From: Pomphorhynchus laevis
Lineage: Eukaryota > Acanthocephala > Palaeacanthocephala > Echinorhynchida > Pomphorhynchidae
Direction of reading: 5' to 3'
DNA: 64,000 nt
Assembly: GCA_012934845.2 (NCBI GenBank)
Contig: WNNJ02003015.1
Coordinates: 26,611 to 90,610 of the forward strand
Part shown: in pieces, positions 10,940 to 19,960 of the stretch
Numbering within the stretch: position 1 is the first letter of the stretch
Layout of the letters: the number at the start of each line of letters is the position of its first letter
The notes under the pieces: generated by a model
Database searches by the model: none
Told to the model about the DNA's origin: nothing
The model's input: the letters and a program-made list of their open reading frames with translations, nothing else
Position numbers and translations under genes: made by a program

Positions 10940-12830
10940 GTTGGCTAACATTAAAAAGACCGAAACAAGAAACGTAGGTATTGAATCAGTAGCTAATGAG
11001 GTCCGCCATTATTAAAATGATGCGTGGCGTTGTTGGCTTATGAATAGAATTGAATCAACGTGCAATGTCCTCAAACAATTTCAATTGAACCAATGACTGC
11101 CCAATTAAATTAATTATTCATAGAATGGAACCAAAGAAACGAGAATTAATTAGATAAAAAGGTTCAGTTGAACCTTTTATGTTTAATTGCAAAATTAGGT
11201 AGGTTTTACTGCGAAGGTTGTACCTTCGTTTATTAGTCGAGTTAGCTTTTGCCAACATATAAAGGACCGAAAAGTGAAACGTAGGTATTTGATTAGTCGC
11301 TAATGATGTCCACAAATACTGAAATGTAAAGTACTGATGTTGGTTTACAAATATGAGTGAAGCAACTTGAAGAATGAAATCTTCAAAATTTCAATTGTAG
11401 CAATGACTGCACAGGTATATTAACTTAAAATGTCGTAGCCGACTTTATCTGCTAAGGCGCATTTCGGCATTAGGAGCCTCTCCCACTCAGTTAGAGGTTG
11501 TATATATTGCATTAGTAAGATCATTAGTAGTTTATGAATATCCCGTATTTTGTAATGTAGCCTCACGAGACCTTCAAAATATGTTAAAAATTCATAGGTT
11601 CGCAGAGCGCATTTGTAGAAAAAATTTAGTCACTCTCGCGGAAGTTTTAAACATGGCGTTTAACAAACTCGCTCGTTATATAGAGTTCATATCCCAATTA
11701 TTTAAACTTTGTTTCGGGCATACTTACTGCACTAAACAGAGTAAGTATGGTCATAAAAAGTTTGGCTTGAAAGCACCTCGAATCGAGAAGTTTTCATCTT
11801 CGTTCATATTCAAAGCTGTTAGATCATTAGAAGAGCAGAGTTGAAAATCCAGAAGGTTGTAAATTGGCAATCTCCGCAGCTCAGTAAAACAAATTTTCTT
11901 GAATAGTGTTTATCCGACCTGTTCACGGCTGCAAATGATCCTTATTATTATATTTTTTATCAAATTTAAAGAAGTTGTACACAAATTAAGCAGAGATAGT
12001 TGCTTGTTTGTATTTTATAACATGTTCACTTTTATTTAATAAAGAATCAATCAATCAATCAAATTTTAATTATTTATAATATTGGAACTTATATCATAAT
12101 GTAAGTTATATTAATAACGAAACCGCGGTATCTAACGAAACAGTTGTGTAGTGAGTGTAAACAATTGTTAGTGAAATTTAATGATTTACAAACTATCAAT
12201 GACTAGTTTGAAAATAGCAATCAATTGCAAAAGTAGGTAGATTTTCAAATTGAAGCTAGCACATTCCTTTACCAATGCTGATTAAATTTGAAATCAGAAA
12301 TGATTTCAATCAAATTTAATGTAAGACGAAAGTATTTCATTAAATCTTATTGTTAATAGAGCTGACGAGTCTAGTGATCTTCAGCCAGCATTAAAAATGA
12401 CCGAAACGTGAAACGTAGGTAATGGATAAGAAGCTGATGAGCTTCACCAATACTGCTGTAGGCGTATAGATATGATGAAAGCAGCGTGCAAAATAAAATA
12501 GTCATCAAAATTCCAATAGTAACAATGACTGCAAAGGTATATCAACTTAAAATTAGAAAACAAACTATCGATGACTAGTTTGATGCAGTAATCAATCTAA
12601 AAATATATAGGTTTTCAATTCGAAGGTTGCACCTTCCTTTACTAACGCTGATTTAACTTGAAATCGGAAATGATCTCATTTAAATTAGTAAAATTTTAAA
12701 TTGTGCTTTATTCAATTTCATTGAATTATCAATACAGTAAACCAGTAAAATGATCGTAAGCGAACATTAAAAGGATCGACACGTGAAATTTAGGTATTGG
12801 ATAAGTAGCTGATGAGGTCCGTCAATAATT
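10940..12830 (+). repeat. Repeat family Y, four diverged tandem copies
   Basis: Each copy contains GACCGAAAC, then GAAACGTAGGTA, then AGCT(G/A)ATGAGGTCC, then CAATGACTGC, GGTATAT(T/C)AACTTAAAAT, AACTATC(A/G)ATGACTAG and a GAAGGTTG(T/C)ACCTTC hairpin. Copies start near 10957, 11264, 12398 and 12772. The basic unit is about 310-380 bp. Copy 2 is interrupted by a retroelement 3' end at 11432-12062. No coding content. A hammerhead-like core is discussed in the findings. Confidence 0.75.
11432..12062 (+). mobile_element. 5'-truncated non-LTR retrotransposon, RT C-terminus and tail
   Basis: The frame running into the 87-residue ORF at 11581-11844 gives a typical CR1/Jockey-type C-terminal region: YIALVRSLVVYEYPVFCNV, then QNMLKIHRFAERICRKN, ending in KAVRSLEEQS. 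An AATAAAG signal and an (AATC)n tail at about 12042-12062 close the element, as in CR1/L2-type elements that end in short tandem repeats. The 5' break falls inside repeat Y copy 2 directly after CTTAAAAT. Family Y sequence continues on the other side, so this is a 5'-truncated insertion. Confidence 0.7.
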
Positions 12831-12844
12831 GACGTCAAATTATT

Positions 12845-13252
12845 GGCAGACCTTTATAATTTGAACTGAACGATTAAATTTTCAATTTTCAATTGATAGG
12901 AAAGCTCATTCTGTAATATTTTGGTTGGGTAGATAATCCGTTTTACAAGTGATCATAAACTATCAAAGTTTATATTCGACAATAAAAATTGATTAATTTG
13001 TTACCGAAAGAAACGAATTAAAACTTAGTGATATGCACATTGTATTTAAATGAATTACAAAATAGAAGGTATAAACGAATTCTTTGAGTGACACCGATAA
13101 TTTAATTTACTTACAATGTATTTAATTTCAATCGCCTCTGTTTTTAAAAACCTAATCAATTCCCTGAAATTAATTAATAACTACAAAGATGCTCAACACA
13201 GCTAAACAATCCATAATTCTATTTAAGCAAAATCAGCAAAGTTTTATTCTAG
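12845..13252. other. Intronic AT-rich DNA, nothing recognised
   Basis: Lies between repeat family Y and repeat family Z inside the CSRNP-like intron. No ORF, repeat or hairpin of note. Confidence 0.45.
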
Positions 13253-13635
13253 GCTTGCTTCCAAGTCACTATCGACTAGGTCCTATAAATAGTAATGTTT
13301 AGAGGGCCACACTGAAGGTCATGATCTATGCTTTGCAGAAATGGACATGTCCTTGCATGTCGAGATGCTTAGCCAACCTATATATGTTTTGCAGTGTTTT
13401 GGTCTTTTTTGTGTTAGTTTATGATGTATTATTTTGAATTAATTGGAATTTATTTGTAGTTGATTTTATTGTCTGCAATTTCAATTGTATTGTTTAATTT
13501 GTATTATGTTTTCTTTTGATTGCAATGAATTTCTTTTGAAATACTAATTGTTTTTTATATATTTTTTATGATTTTGATTGTAATACACACTCGTTTCTGT
13601 TCAGTGTATTTTTTGCTTTTAATTTTATAGATAAA
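13253..13635 (+). repeat. Repeat family Z, copy 1
   Basis: Begins around GGCTTGCTTCCAAGTCACTA and ends at GTAATACACACTCGTTTCTG plus TTCAGTGTATTTTT. The same start, middle (TGATTTTATTGTCT) and end blocks recur at 13905-14440 and, reverse-complemented, at 57440-57712. No ORF. Confidence 0.65.
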
Positions 13636-13906
13636 TAAATAAAGGTTTTATTAACAATAAGAACTTATAAAAAACAACGAAACAGAATACAAAAATAACG
13701 ATCAAGTAGTACGCTTATCAATATTCTCGTCGACGACTTTTGTACCATCTCCTACAACACTCACGACCTCAGGTTTAGAGGAACCTGAGCCCCCGGCCGC
13801 ACCAGAGTGCCGCTTTCCGACTAAACTATTTGGGGTGTCTCACCCCCTAAAAGTTTAGTCGAGGCGGACTATGGTCGGTAATCTTGAGATTACCGCCGAC
13901 TATAGG
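13636..13906 (-). repeat. Hairpin-rich block, possible R1-like 3' end
   Basis: Three strong hairpins follow one another. CTCAGGTT/AACCTGAG is near 13768-13790. GACTAAACT/AGTTTAGTC (13819-13827, 13852-13860) has GGGGTG/CACCCC nested inside it. CTAT.GTCGGTAATCT/AGATTACC.CCGACTATAG occupies 13869-13906. The left end reads ATAAATAAAGGTTTTATTA on the plus strand. The R1-like copy near 24400-24760 has a similar left end and the block TTTAGT(T/C)GAGGCG(T/G)ACTATGG. That suggests this is a truncated 3' UTR of the same family on the minus strand, but I could not align the whole block. Confidence 0.5.
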
Positions 13907-14440
13907 TTTGCCTCGGAGTCACTATTGATTAGGCATTATGGGTAGAAATGTTTAGAGAGCAACACTGGAGGTTATGATTTATGCTTACATTGATATATGC
14001 TTTGCAGTAATTGCCTTTGTATTTCGGTTTTTATGATGTCTGGCCTATTTTGAATTAAATTTTAATAAATTATTCTAATATTACATTTTTTAATTTTTAA
14101 ATTCGTTTGTTTTCTCATTGTTCTAAGATTTTGTTTTGGCTTAGATTGAATTATAATAAATTACTCTAATATTACATTATTTTAATTTTTCAATTCGTAG
14201 TGATTTTTACAATTTAAATTTATCTAATTGAAATTTATTTGTAGTTGATTTTATTGTCTCTGAAATTTGAATTGTATTGTTAAACAGTTTAATTTGTATT
14301 AAATGTTTTCTTTGATTGCAATGAATTTTTGTGAAATACTAATTGTTTTTGTTTTGTTGGATTTTATATATTTTTATATTTTTGATTGTAATACACACTC
14401 GTTTCTGTTCAGTGTATTTTTTTTCATTTATTTTGTTCTT
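13905..14440 (+). repeat. Repeat family Z, copy 2
   Basis: Starts with TTTGCCTCGGAGTCACTATT and ends with CTCGTTTCTGTTCAGTGTAT, like copy 1. It has an extra internal duplication of the GAATTATAATAAATTA(C/T)TCT block. It directly abuts the hairpin-rich block. Confidence 0.65.
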
Positions 14441-14960
14441 TGAACTTATCGATGTGTAGCTGTTTTCATAAAATGGTAAAAAATGCACAAACTTAATCAG
14501 CTACTGAAACAATTCCTGATGATGAAACCAGCTGTGTTTGAAAATTTGAATTTGATTTTGCCAAGATAGAATTTTGATGATCTTCAAAAAATAAAACATT
14601 ATCAATACAAATCTCTATTAAATGAAATCAAAAAACCAAATGCTTACATTTGTTCTTCCATTTAAGAGTTATTCTTCGGAAATGCTAAATTGCAATTAGC
14701 ATGTTCGGGAAAGCGAAAAGTACACACATTAACGCAATATATGGCATCATTAAGTTGTCGATAGAAACACAGTAAGTATTGATTCCAATACTTGCAGTAT
14801 CAAGATACTTACAAATCCTCTAGATAGAATTAGTGTGACTCTCACGTGTCCAGGATAATGTATATATAAAGAATATTGTGAAGAACGAAAATATGAAAAG
14901 TTAGAAAATGGTTATAATTATAAATGTCATAAATAATAAACAATTTTTGTTTTAGATTAC

Positions 14961-15098
14961 CTAGAGCAACAGGTCCACTCCCAGGAATCGCGCAGTAGCC
15001 ATGATCGCGAGCAAATGAGAACACGGTAACATGCCCAAAATTTACCTTTCTTTTGTTTTCAGTTTTAAATTGTACTACAATACTATGACCTTCATCTT
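14961..15098 (-). CDS. CSRNP: CSRNP/AXUD1-like, penultimate exon
   Basis: 138 nt with acceptor AG at 15099-15100 and donor GT at 14959-14960. It encodes the conserved N-terminal CSRNP motif: a basic KRKVNF, then HVTVFSFARDHGYCAIP, then a glycine-rich turn GSGPVALG. Family members read K-R-x-V-x-F-x-x-V-T-V-x-x-F-x-R at this place. The split Gly codon joins the Met at 10745, which matches the family. Translating through the donor yields a short open frame that is mostly intron. Confidence 0.8.
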
Positions 15099-15145
15099 CT
15101 TAAAGTGCAAATATTAATTGCTCAATTATTTCTATAACGAATTAC

Positions 15146-15242
15146 CTATACTTTCTTCAAAGTGTATTGTACATTCTACTAGAGTACTGCATATAGTCAT
15201 GGTTTCATCATTGCTTGCGCCACTGGTTAAATCAAGTGAATT
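15146..15242 (-). CDS. CSRNP: CSRNP/AXUD1-like, upstream exon
   Basis: 97 nt with acceptor CGCATTTAG (AG at 15243-15244) and donor ATAG|GTAATT (GT at 15144-15145). It encodes 32 residues rich in Ser, Thr, Asp and Glu, including SGASNDETMTICSTL and HFEES. The split codon at its end is completed in frame by the next exon. The acidic/serine character fits the N-terminal region of the family. The initiating Met is not here unless translation begins at the internal Met, so at least one exon further upstream is likely. Confidence 0.65.
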
Positions 15243-16984
15243 CTAAATGCGAAAATGAGCATAATTATTAAACATTAAACATTATTTTGATTATTTTAAT
15301 TATGATTATTTTGATTATTTAAATAATCAAATAATCATTCGTTTGTCACGAAAACAAATTACCAATAATCAATAGTGAAATAGTCGGAGAAACAACATCG
15401 ACAATTTACACATCTCACTTTAAATGCTATAAAGCATAAATTTTAACTAACAAGCGTAATGAAGTTATGGAAGTTAATCATGAGAGTAACAAGATATAGC
15501 GTCAAATTTGATAATCTTTACACAAAATGCATTTTTTTCTCACGATAAACGCTTTCTTATAGACATTCACAAAGTTTGTTCCAACAAAATTAATTTGCAA
15601 ATTTTATCGTTTAAGTGGTCATCGTGCAAAGATTGCGAAAAACGATAGGTTCATTCAATGGCTCCACTTTAGACATGTTTGATAAAATAGCCTCATTCAT
15701 TAAGATAAACTATGTAAGTTCGCAGTGTAGATGATCACATTTAAACAGTTTAGAAGTGATGATTAATGTTCGAGCAGCTTGACATCTTATCTCAAAGTGA
15801 TTTAAAGGCATTAGATCTCAAAGTGATTTGAGGGCATCAGATCTCAAAGCGATTAAGCGTTTTTGTAAATTGCCAGCATTAGAAGTCAACATAACAACAT
15901 CGCTTGCAACACGCCGTAATAGTGTTTTCGTGAGCCATGAGTAGAAACCCGCCTCAATATAACTACCTGCTTTCATATTCTGTCAATGTTCATTGTGAAA
16001 CTAATAGCGAAAATGAGCAAGCTTGAACACAAATACAACATCAATTATCCCAATAGTAATTTTAAATTCAAAATACTTATGGTAATTTAGTCTTTTATAA
16101 ATATATTGATATGTGTCCCGTGATCAGTGATTAGGCGAAACTTCTGCGTTGTCAAGTCTCAACTTGATCCAACACACCAGCAAACGTTGAAATGCTTGAT
16201 TAAAGCATTAGGAAGTTTATGATGAAACGTTGTGTTGGATTCATGTATGTGAATACAACACGTTCTGTTGGATTCACTATTGGATCCAAATACTTATGCG
16301 TAATCAAATTAGCTTGATGTTAAGCTTAATTAATTTCCTCTAAATTAAGATACATTTAGAAGTTGTACGATTGACTTAAACTAATTTAAATATAATAAAC
16401 ACTAACATCACTAACGTAGTCTGTGCTAGAAGCGTCATTGTCGATCGCTTTCATGTCGAATAATTTTACTGTCCAGTCTAATGACTAACCCTATATGAGA
16501 GAGATTAAAATGAAATAATTGCAATATTTTGTTTATTAAATTAGATTAGTTAACTGAATCGAGATATTTTTTAACATATTTTAATCTTAAGATTTTCAAT
16601 AACTTAGAATTTTTAAAAAATCATTTTTATGAATTGCTAATAAATTAGGAATTAGAAGTGGCTGTAAATTTTTATGAATTACTAATAAATAATAAACGAA
16701 CATTAGGAATTAAAAGTGTCTGTAAATAATAATTTAAATATTTCTCAAGTAATAATTTTTGCATTTATATTTTAATAATATAATTCTAAACTTAAAACCG
16801 ATCTAGCCCCGATTTTCTAGATTACAAATTGTAATAAAACGCTCAAAATAATTACCGATTCTTTACAAAAAATGATGATAAATTACGGAATAATGAAATT
16901 AATTTTTTAAATAAAATTCTTAAAGTCAACAATTGGTCTTAAAACCATTAACTTAAACCATTCGGTTAAACTTCATTATTTCAA
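15243..16984. other. AT-rich DNA upstream of the known CSRNP-like exons
   Basis: Probably intron or 5' flank of the CSRNP-like gene. The stretch at 15860-15990 is less AT-rich but I see no exon there. A family X fragment lies at about 16605-16730 (two TTTTTATGAATT(G/A)CTAATAA blocks). Confidence 0.4.
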
Positions 16985-17490
16985 TCAAATTAATTTATTA
17001 TTTAATTAATAACTTTTAATGACTAATTAATCGACATCATTCGTTTTATTTGTACCAGTTCGATATCAATGCCAAATAAATATATGTATAGTTGTCCCAT
17101 ACAATTCTTAGCTTTAATTCAGGCATTCTTATTTCAGGCTATCTAAAATCCTTGAAACTGGGCTACTAATCAAACAATGACGTTGTTTACTTCTCATAAT
17201 TTGATTATCCTTTTAGAATTATCCTTCTAAATTAATTAATTTATTATTTAATTAATAACTATTAATGACTAAATAATCGACATCATTCGTCTTATTTGTA
17301 CTAGTTCGATATTAATGTTTAAACATATAAATGTCCTTAATAATTATTAACTTATTAAATATCTAGACATATTAATGTCCTACACAATTCTCAACTAATC
17401 AAACAATGATTAGTTAAGTGAGTTAATAATCAAACAATGACGTTGTTTACTTATCATAATTTGATTATCCTTTTAAAATTATCTTACTTT
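16985..17490 (+). repeat. Tandem duplication of about 250 bp
   Basis: Block 16985-17220 and block 17231-17490 share TTATTATTTAATTAATAACT, TCGACATCATTCGT(T/C)TTATT, GT(T/C)CGATAT and CAAACAATGACGTTGTTTAC in the same order, 246-260 bp apart. No coding content. Confidence 0.65.
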
Positions 17491-17600
17491 ATCATGCTTG
17501 TCGGCAACTGTTAACGAAAATTGAAGATATAATTTTAATAATTTCGTGATTTGCGATCAACTAAAAATTTGTGATGAGACCACATGTTTTTGATATATGG

Positions 17601-17672
17601 TTTTGTTTGAATCGGTATTGTCGAGATTGCGAATAGCAATTCTTTCTGTTTTTAATACCGATTCAAACAAAA
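17601..17672 (+). repeat. Perfect 19-bp inverted repeat with 34-bp loop
   Basis: Arm TTTTGTTTGAATCGGTATT (17601-17619) pairs with its exact complement at 17654-17672. The foldback is isolated in AT-rich sequence. It could be a small foldback element or a microRNA-like hairpin, and nothing in the sequence decides. Confidence 0.6.
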
Positions 17673-17885
17673 ACTTAAGATTACATAAAAAGAATTGATT
17701 CACTCAATCTTGGTTTCTTACAGTCAAGCATCTGAAAGTTTGATCTTCTGGTTGTTAATGATGGTCTGCATTGCAAATTGTAGGATTTAAGAGCTAACGC
17801 CACCAACAATTTAAGCTAGATATCGGAAATGCATTTTCACAATGTCACAGAGGCAGCCGAAACGGCGTGTGATAGTTCATCTTAC

Positions 17886-17940
17886 TGACAATGGCTGCCG
17901 GCTATCACATGACTGTCTAGGAGTGACGAGATTTTGCAGG
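17886..17940 (-). other. Candidate upstream exon of the CSRNP-like gene
   Basis: A 55-bp GC-richer block on the minus strand lies between a strong acceptor (ATATTCTTCAG, AG at 17941-17942) and a consensus donor (GTAAGA, GT at 17884-17885). Its end phase (0) fits the exon at 15146-15242, and in that phase it encodes the short polar stretch LQNLVTPRQSCDSRQPLS. There is no Met in it. A competing plus-strand 51-residue frame starting near 17837 covers the same block, so the call is weak. Confidence 0.25.
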
Positions 17941-17990
17941 CTGAAGAATATGCTCGATTCAAAAACTTACCCAAACATATGGAATTTACA

Positions 17991-19420
17991 GAATTAAACG
18001 ATTTAACCGAGTATATATTAATAATCAAATATATTGTAAGTACAAAATATAAATATAATTTGAAAATAATATAATACGAATTAAAATTGAATAGTATATC
18101 ATTAAAAACTCAAATGTTTATATTACATCTTAAAATCATGTAAATGTCAATAAATTAAAACTGTTAAGAATGGAGCAACACTAATGCGAAATATAAATTT
18201 ATTAGTCATAAAATTAGTCGTTAAACATTTTGATGAAGCATCGATATATCGATATATTATCTCGATACGGTAAACAGTATTTCAAAAATGCAAGCAAATA
18301 TAAGGGTATGAGATAAGGTTAATGTGGATAGATACTACTCTACAGTAAATGTCTCGATAAATAGACCAAGAGCTATCACATATCCTATAATAAATACAGT
18401 GCTTGAACATACATACCGCCATCTGTCATAAAGTGTTCAATTGAGAACCGATTTATAATTATACATTATTTGTAAATAGTGATATAGAGGGCGATAATGC
18501 GACAGGATCGTTACTTCAAAATCTACACAAAGGTGACCGTATTATCTTCATTATCGACAACAACAATGACCAGCCAGCAGCTGCATCTATTTCTTATCGT
18601 CCTCATTGTCGGATCTGTGTAAAGTAAAAATGTCCCCCGTGATTGATCCACCACCATCAACATCATCATTACGATAAAGACAGTAAAAGCAATCCTTTGT
18701 CATTTTTGAAATTGTAGTCGTTAGTTCTTATAATTTGAGAATTGTGTATGTGTGATCATCATTAGTTACTAAATCAGTTACGTTTGACAAATAAAAAATG
18801 ACATAAAAAGGCAAATCGTTGAGCCGGTTTTTATAGAGAAAAACAAAAACGAAAAATAAAGTTTATTATATTATAATTTCGCTTCCTGTTGTCAAAACGA
18901 GAGAAGAATGCAAATATGACAATATTAGAAACTATCGATGATTGCCATTTAGTAAACGTTCAATTAAACCAATATTCATAACAATCGTTAGATTGAATTC
19001 ATAGTATAGTTTATTATTTTCAAAATGCTGTAATTTTAATGCAGTACATGGCTCACTTTTCCACCTCAGAATCAAGAGGCTCTAATTCTCAATTAATCAA
19101 CAACTAAATCATCAGTTAAAGTACCAAAAAGTTAAATTTATTCAAAAATAAGATGAATGTATTTGCGTTTGAATAGGAGACCTATAAATTTCACAGTTTA
19201 GTATGTTATAACTTGATTAATTTTGACTCAGAATCGAATGTGCAACGCAAGGATTAAGTTTTTACATTGTCAGAAAGCATGGAGTGATTCATATTCAAAT
19301 TAGTGTTGTAAGTATAATGTTCTAATTGGAAATATTTAAAATAGTTTGCAAGTACCGTAAAAACGCAAATTCGTATTGCTCCTTGAATTGAACAATATCT
19401 GCAAAAAATAGATAAAATGT
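17991..19420. other. AT-rich DNA, no gene supported
   Basis: The stretch 18480-18680 is less AT-rich and has short open frames of about 30-50 residues on the minus strand. None has a domain or convincing splice sites. Otherwise nothing. Confidence 0.4.
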
Positions 19421-19730
19421 TAAATTTTGTAAATCACATATTTCCGCTTTTAACAGTAAAGTTGTTTGGATTAGATTTATGGTATCATGCATACCATATA
19501 ATATAAAATATAATACATTAAATAATGAAATTTTAAGAATCGCAACAATATGTAATGATATTGGCTTTCTTCAAAATCATTTAAATAATTTAATAGATAC
19601 ATATTTTAAACTAGGTTACTATAAAAATAGCATCAAGCAGAAAATAGTAAAATATATAGATAAACACAATAATATAAAGAATAAATTTAAACTCTTAAGT
19701 GGCAAATTTTTATGGATGGATAATAAATAA
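19421..19730 (+). pseudogene. RT C-terminal fragment, Penelope-like (tentative)
   Basis: The frame is open from a stop at about 19418 and includes the 83-residue ORF at 19479-19730. It holds SCIPYNIKYNTLNNEILRIA, then ICND and a FLQNHLNNLI helix, then YFKLGYYKNSI. The order (small residue-P-Y, then a helix with LR-x-x-x-x-C, then F-x-x-x-G-Y) is the region just after the RT core in Penelope-like and related elements, where it precedes the GIY-YIG endonuclease. No RT core and no GIY-YIG are present here. A host exon is the alternative. Confidence 0.35.
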
Positions 19731-19754
19731 TATACTTTGTATTAGAATAAGATA

Positions 19755-19960
19755 CTAGATAGTTATTTCAGAGGAAATACATCATTAGCATGTATTTGGC
19801 CCCGCTGCTATGTTGGGTAGAGGAGTTAGGGGCCGAAACCTGATAGCATAGCAGTTCCTCCTGATGACCTCTAATTCTTATTCTGATACAACGTCTGTTA
19901 TTTATTAATCAATTCATAAAAATGACGTTTATTTTAAATTTCATTTTTTAACTTGATTTA
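19755..19960 (-). repeat. Repeat family X, copy 2 (inverted)
   Basis: The reverse complement carries TTTATGAATTGATTAATAAA, ACAGACGTTGTATCAGAATA, ATTAGAGGTCATCAGGAGGA and AGCAGCGGGGCCAAATACAT in the same order as copy 1 at 5139-5335. It keeps two perfectly paired stems: CTGCTATG/CATAGCAG and GGCCCC/GGGGCC. Confidence 0.6.

Larger units (their letters stand above)
10748..14960 (-). other. 4.2-kb intron of the CSRNP-like gene
   Basis: Bounded by GT at 14959-14960 and AG at 10748-10749. It is filled with repeat family Y, a non-LTR 3' end, two copies of repeat family Z and a hairpin-rich block, all listed separately. The stretch 12845-13252 and the stretch 14440-14960 hold nothing I recognise. 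Confidence 0.75.
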
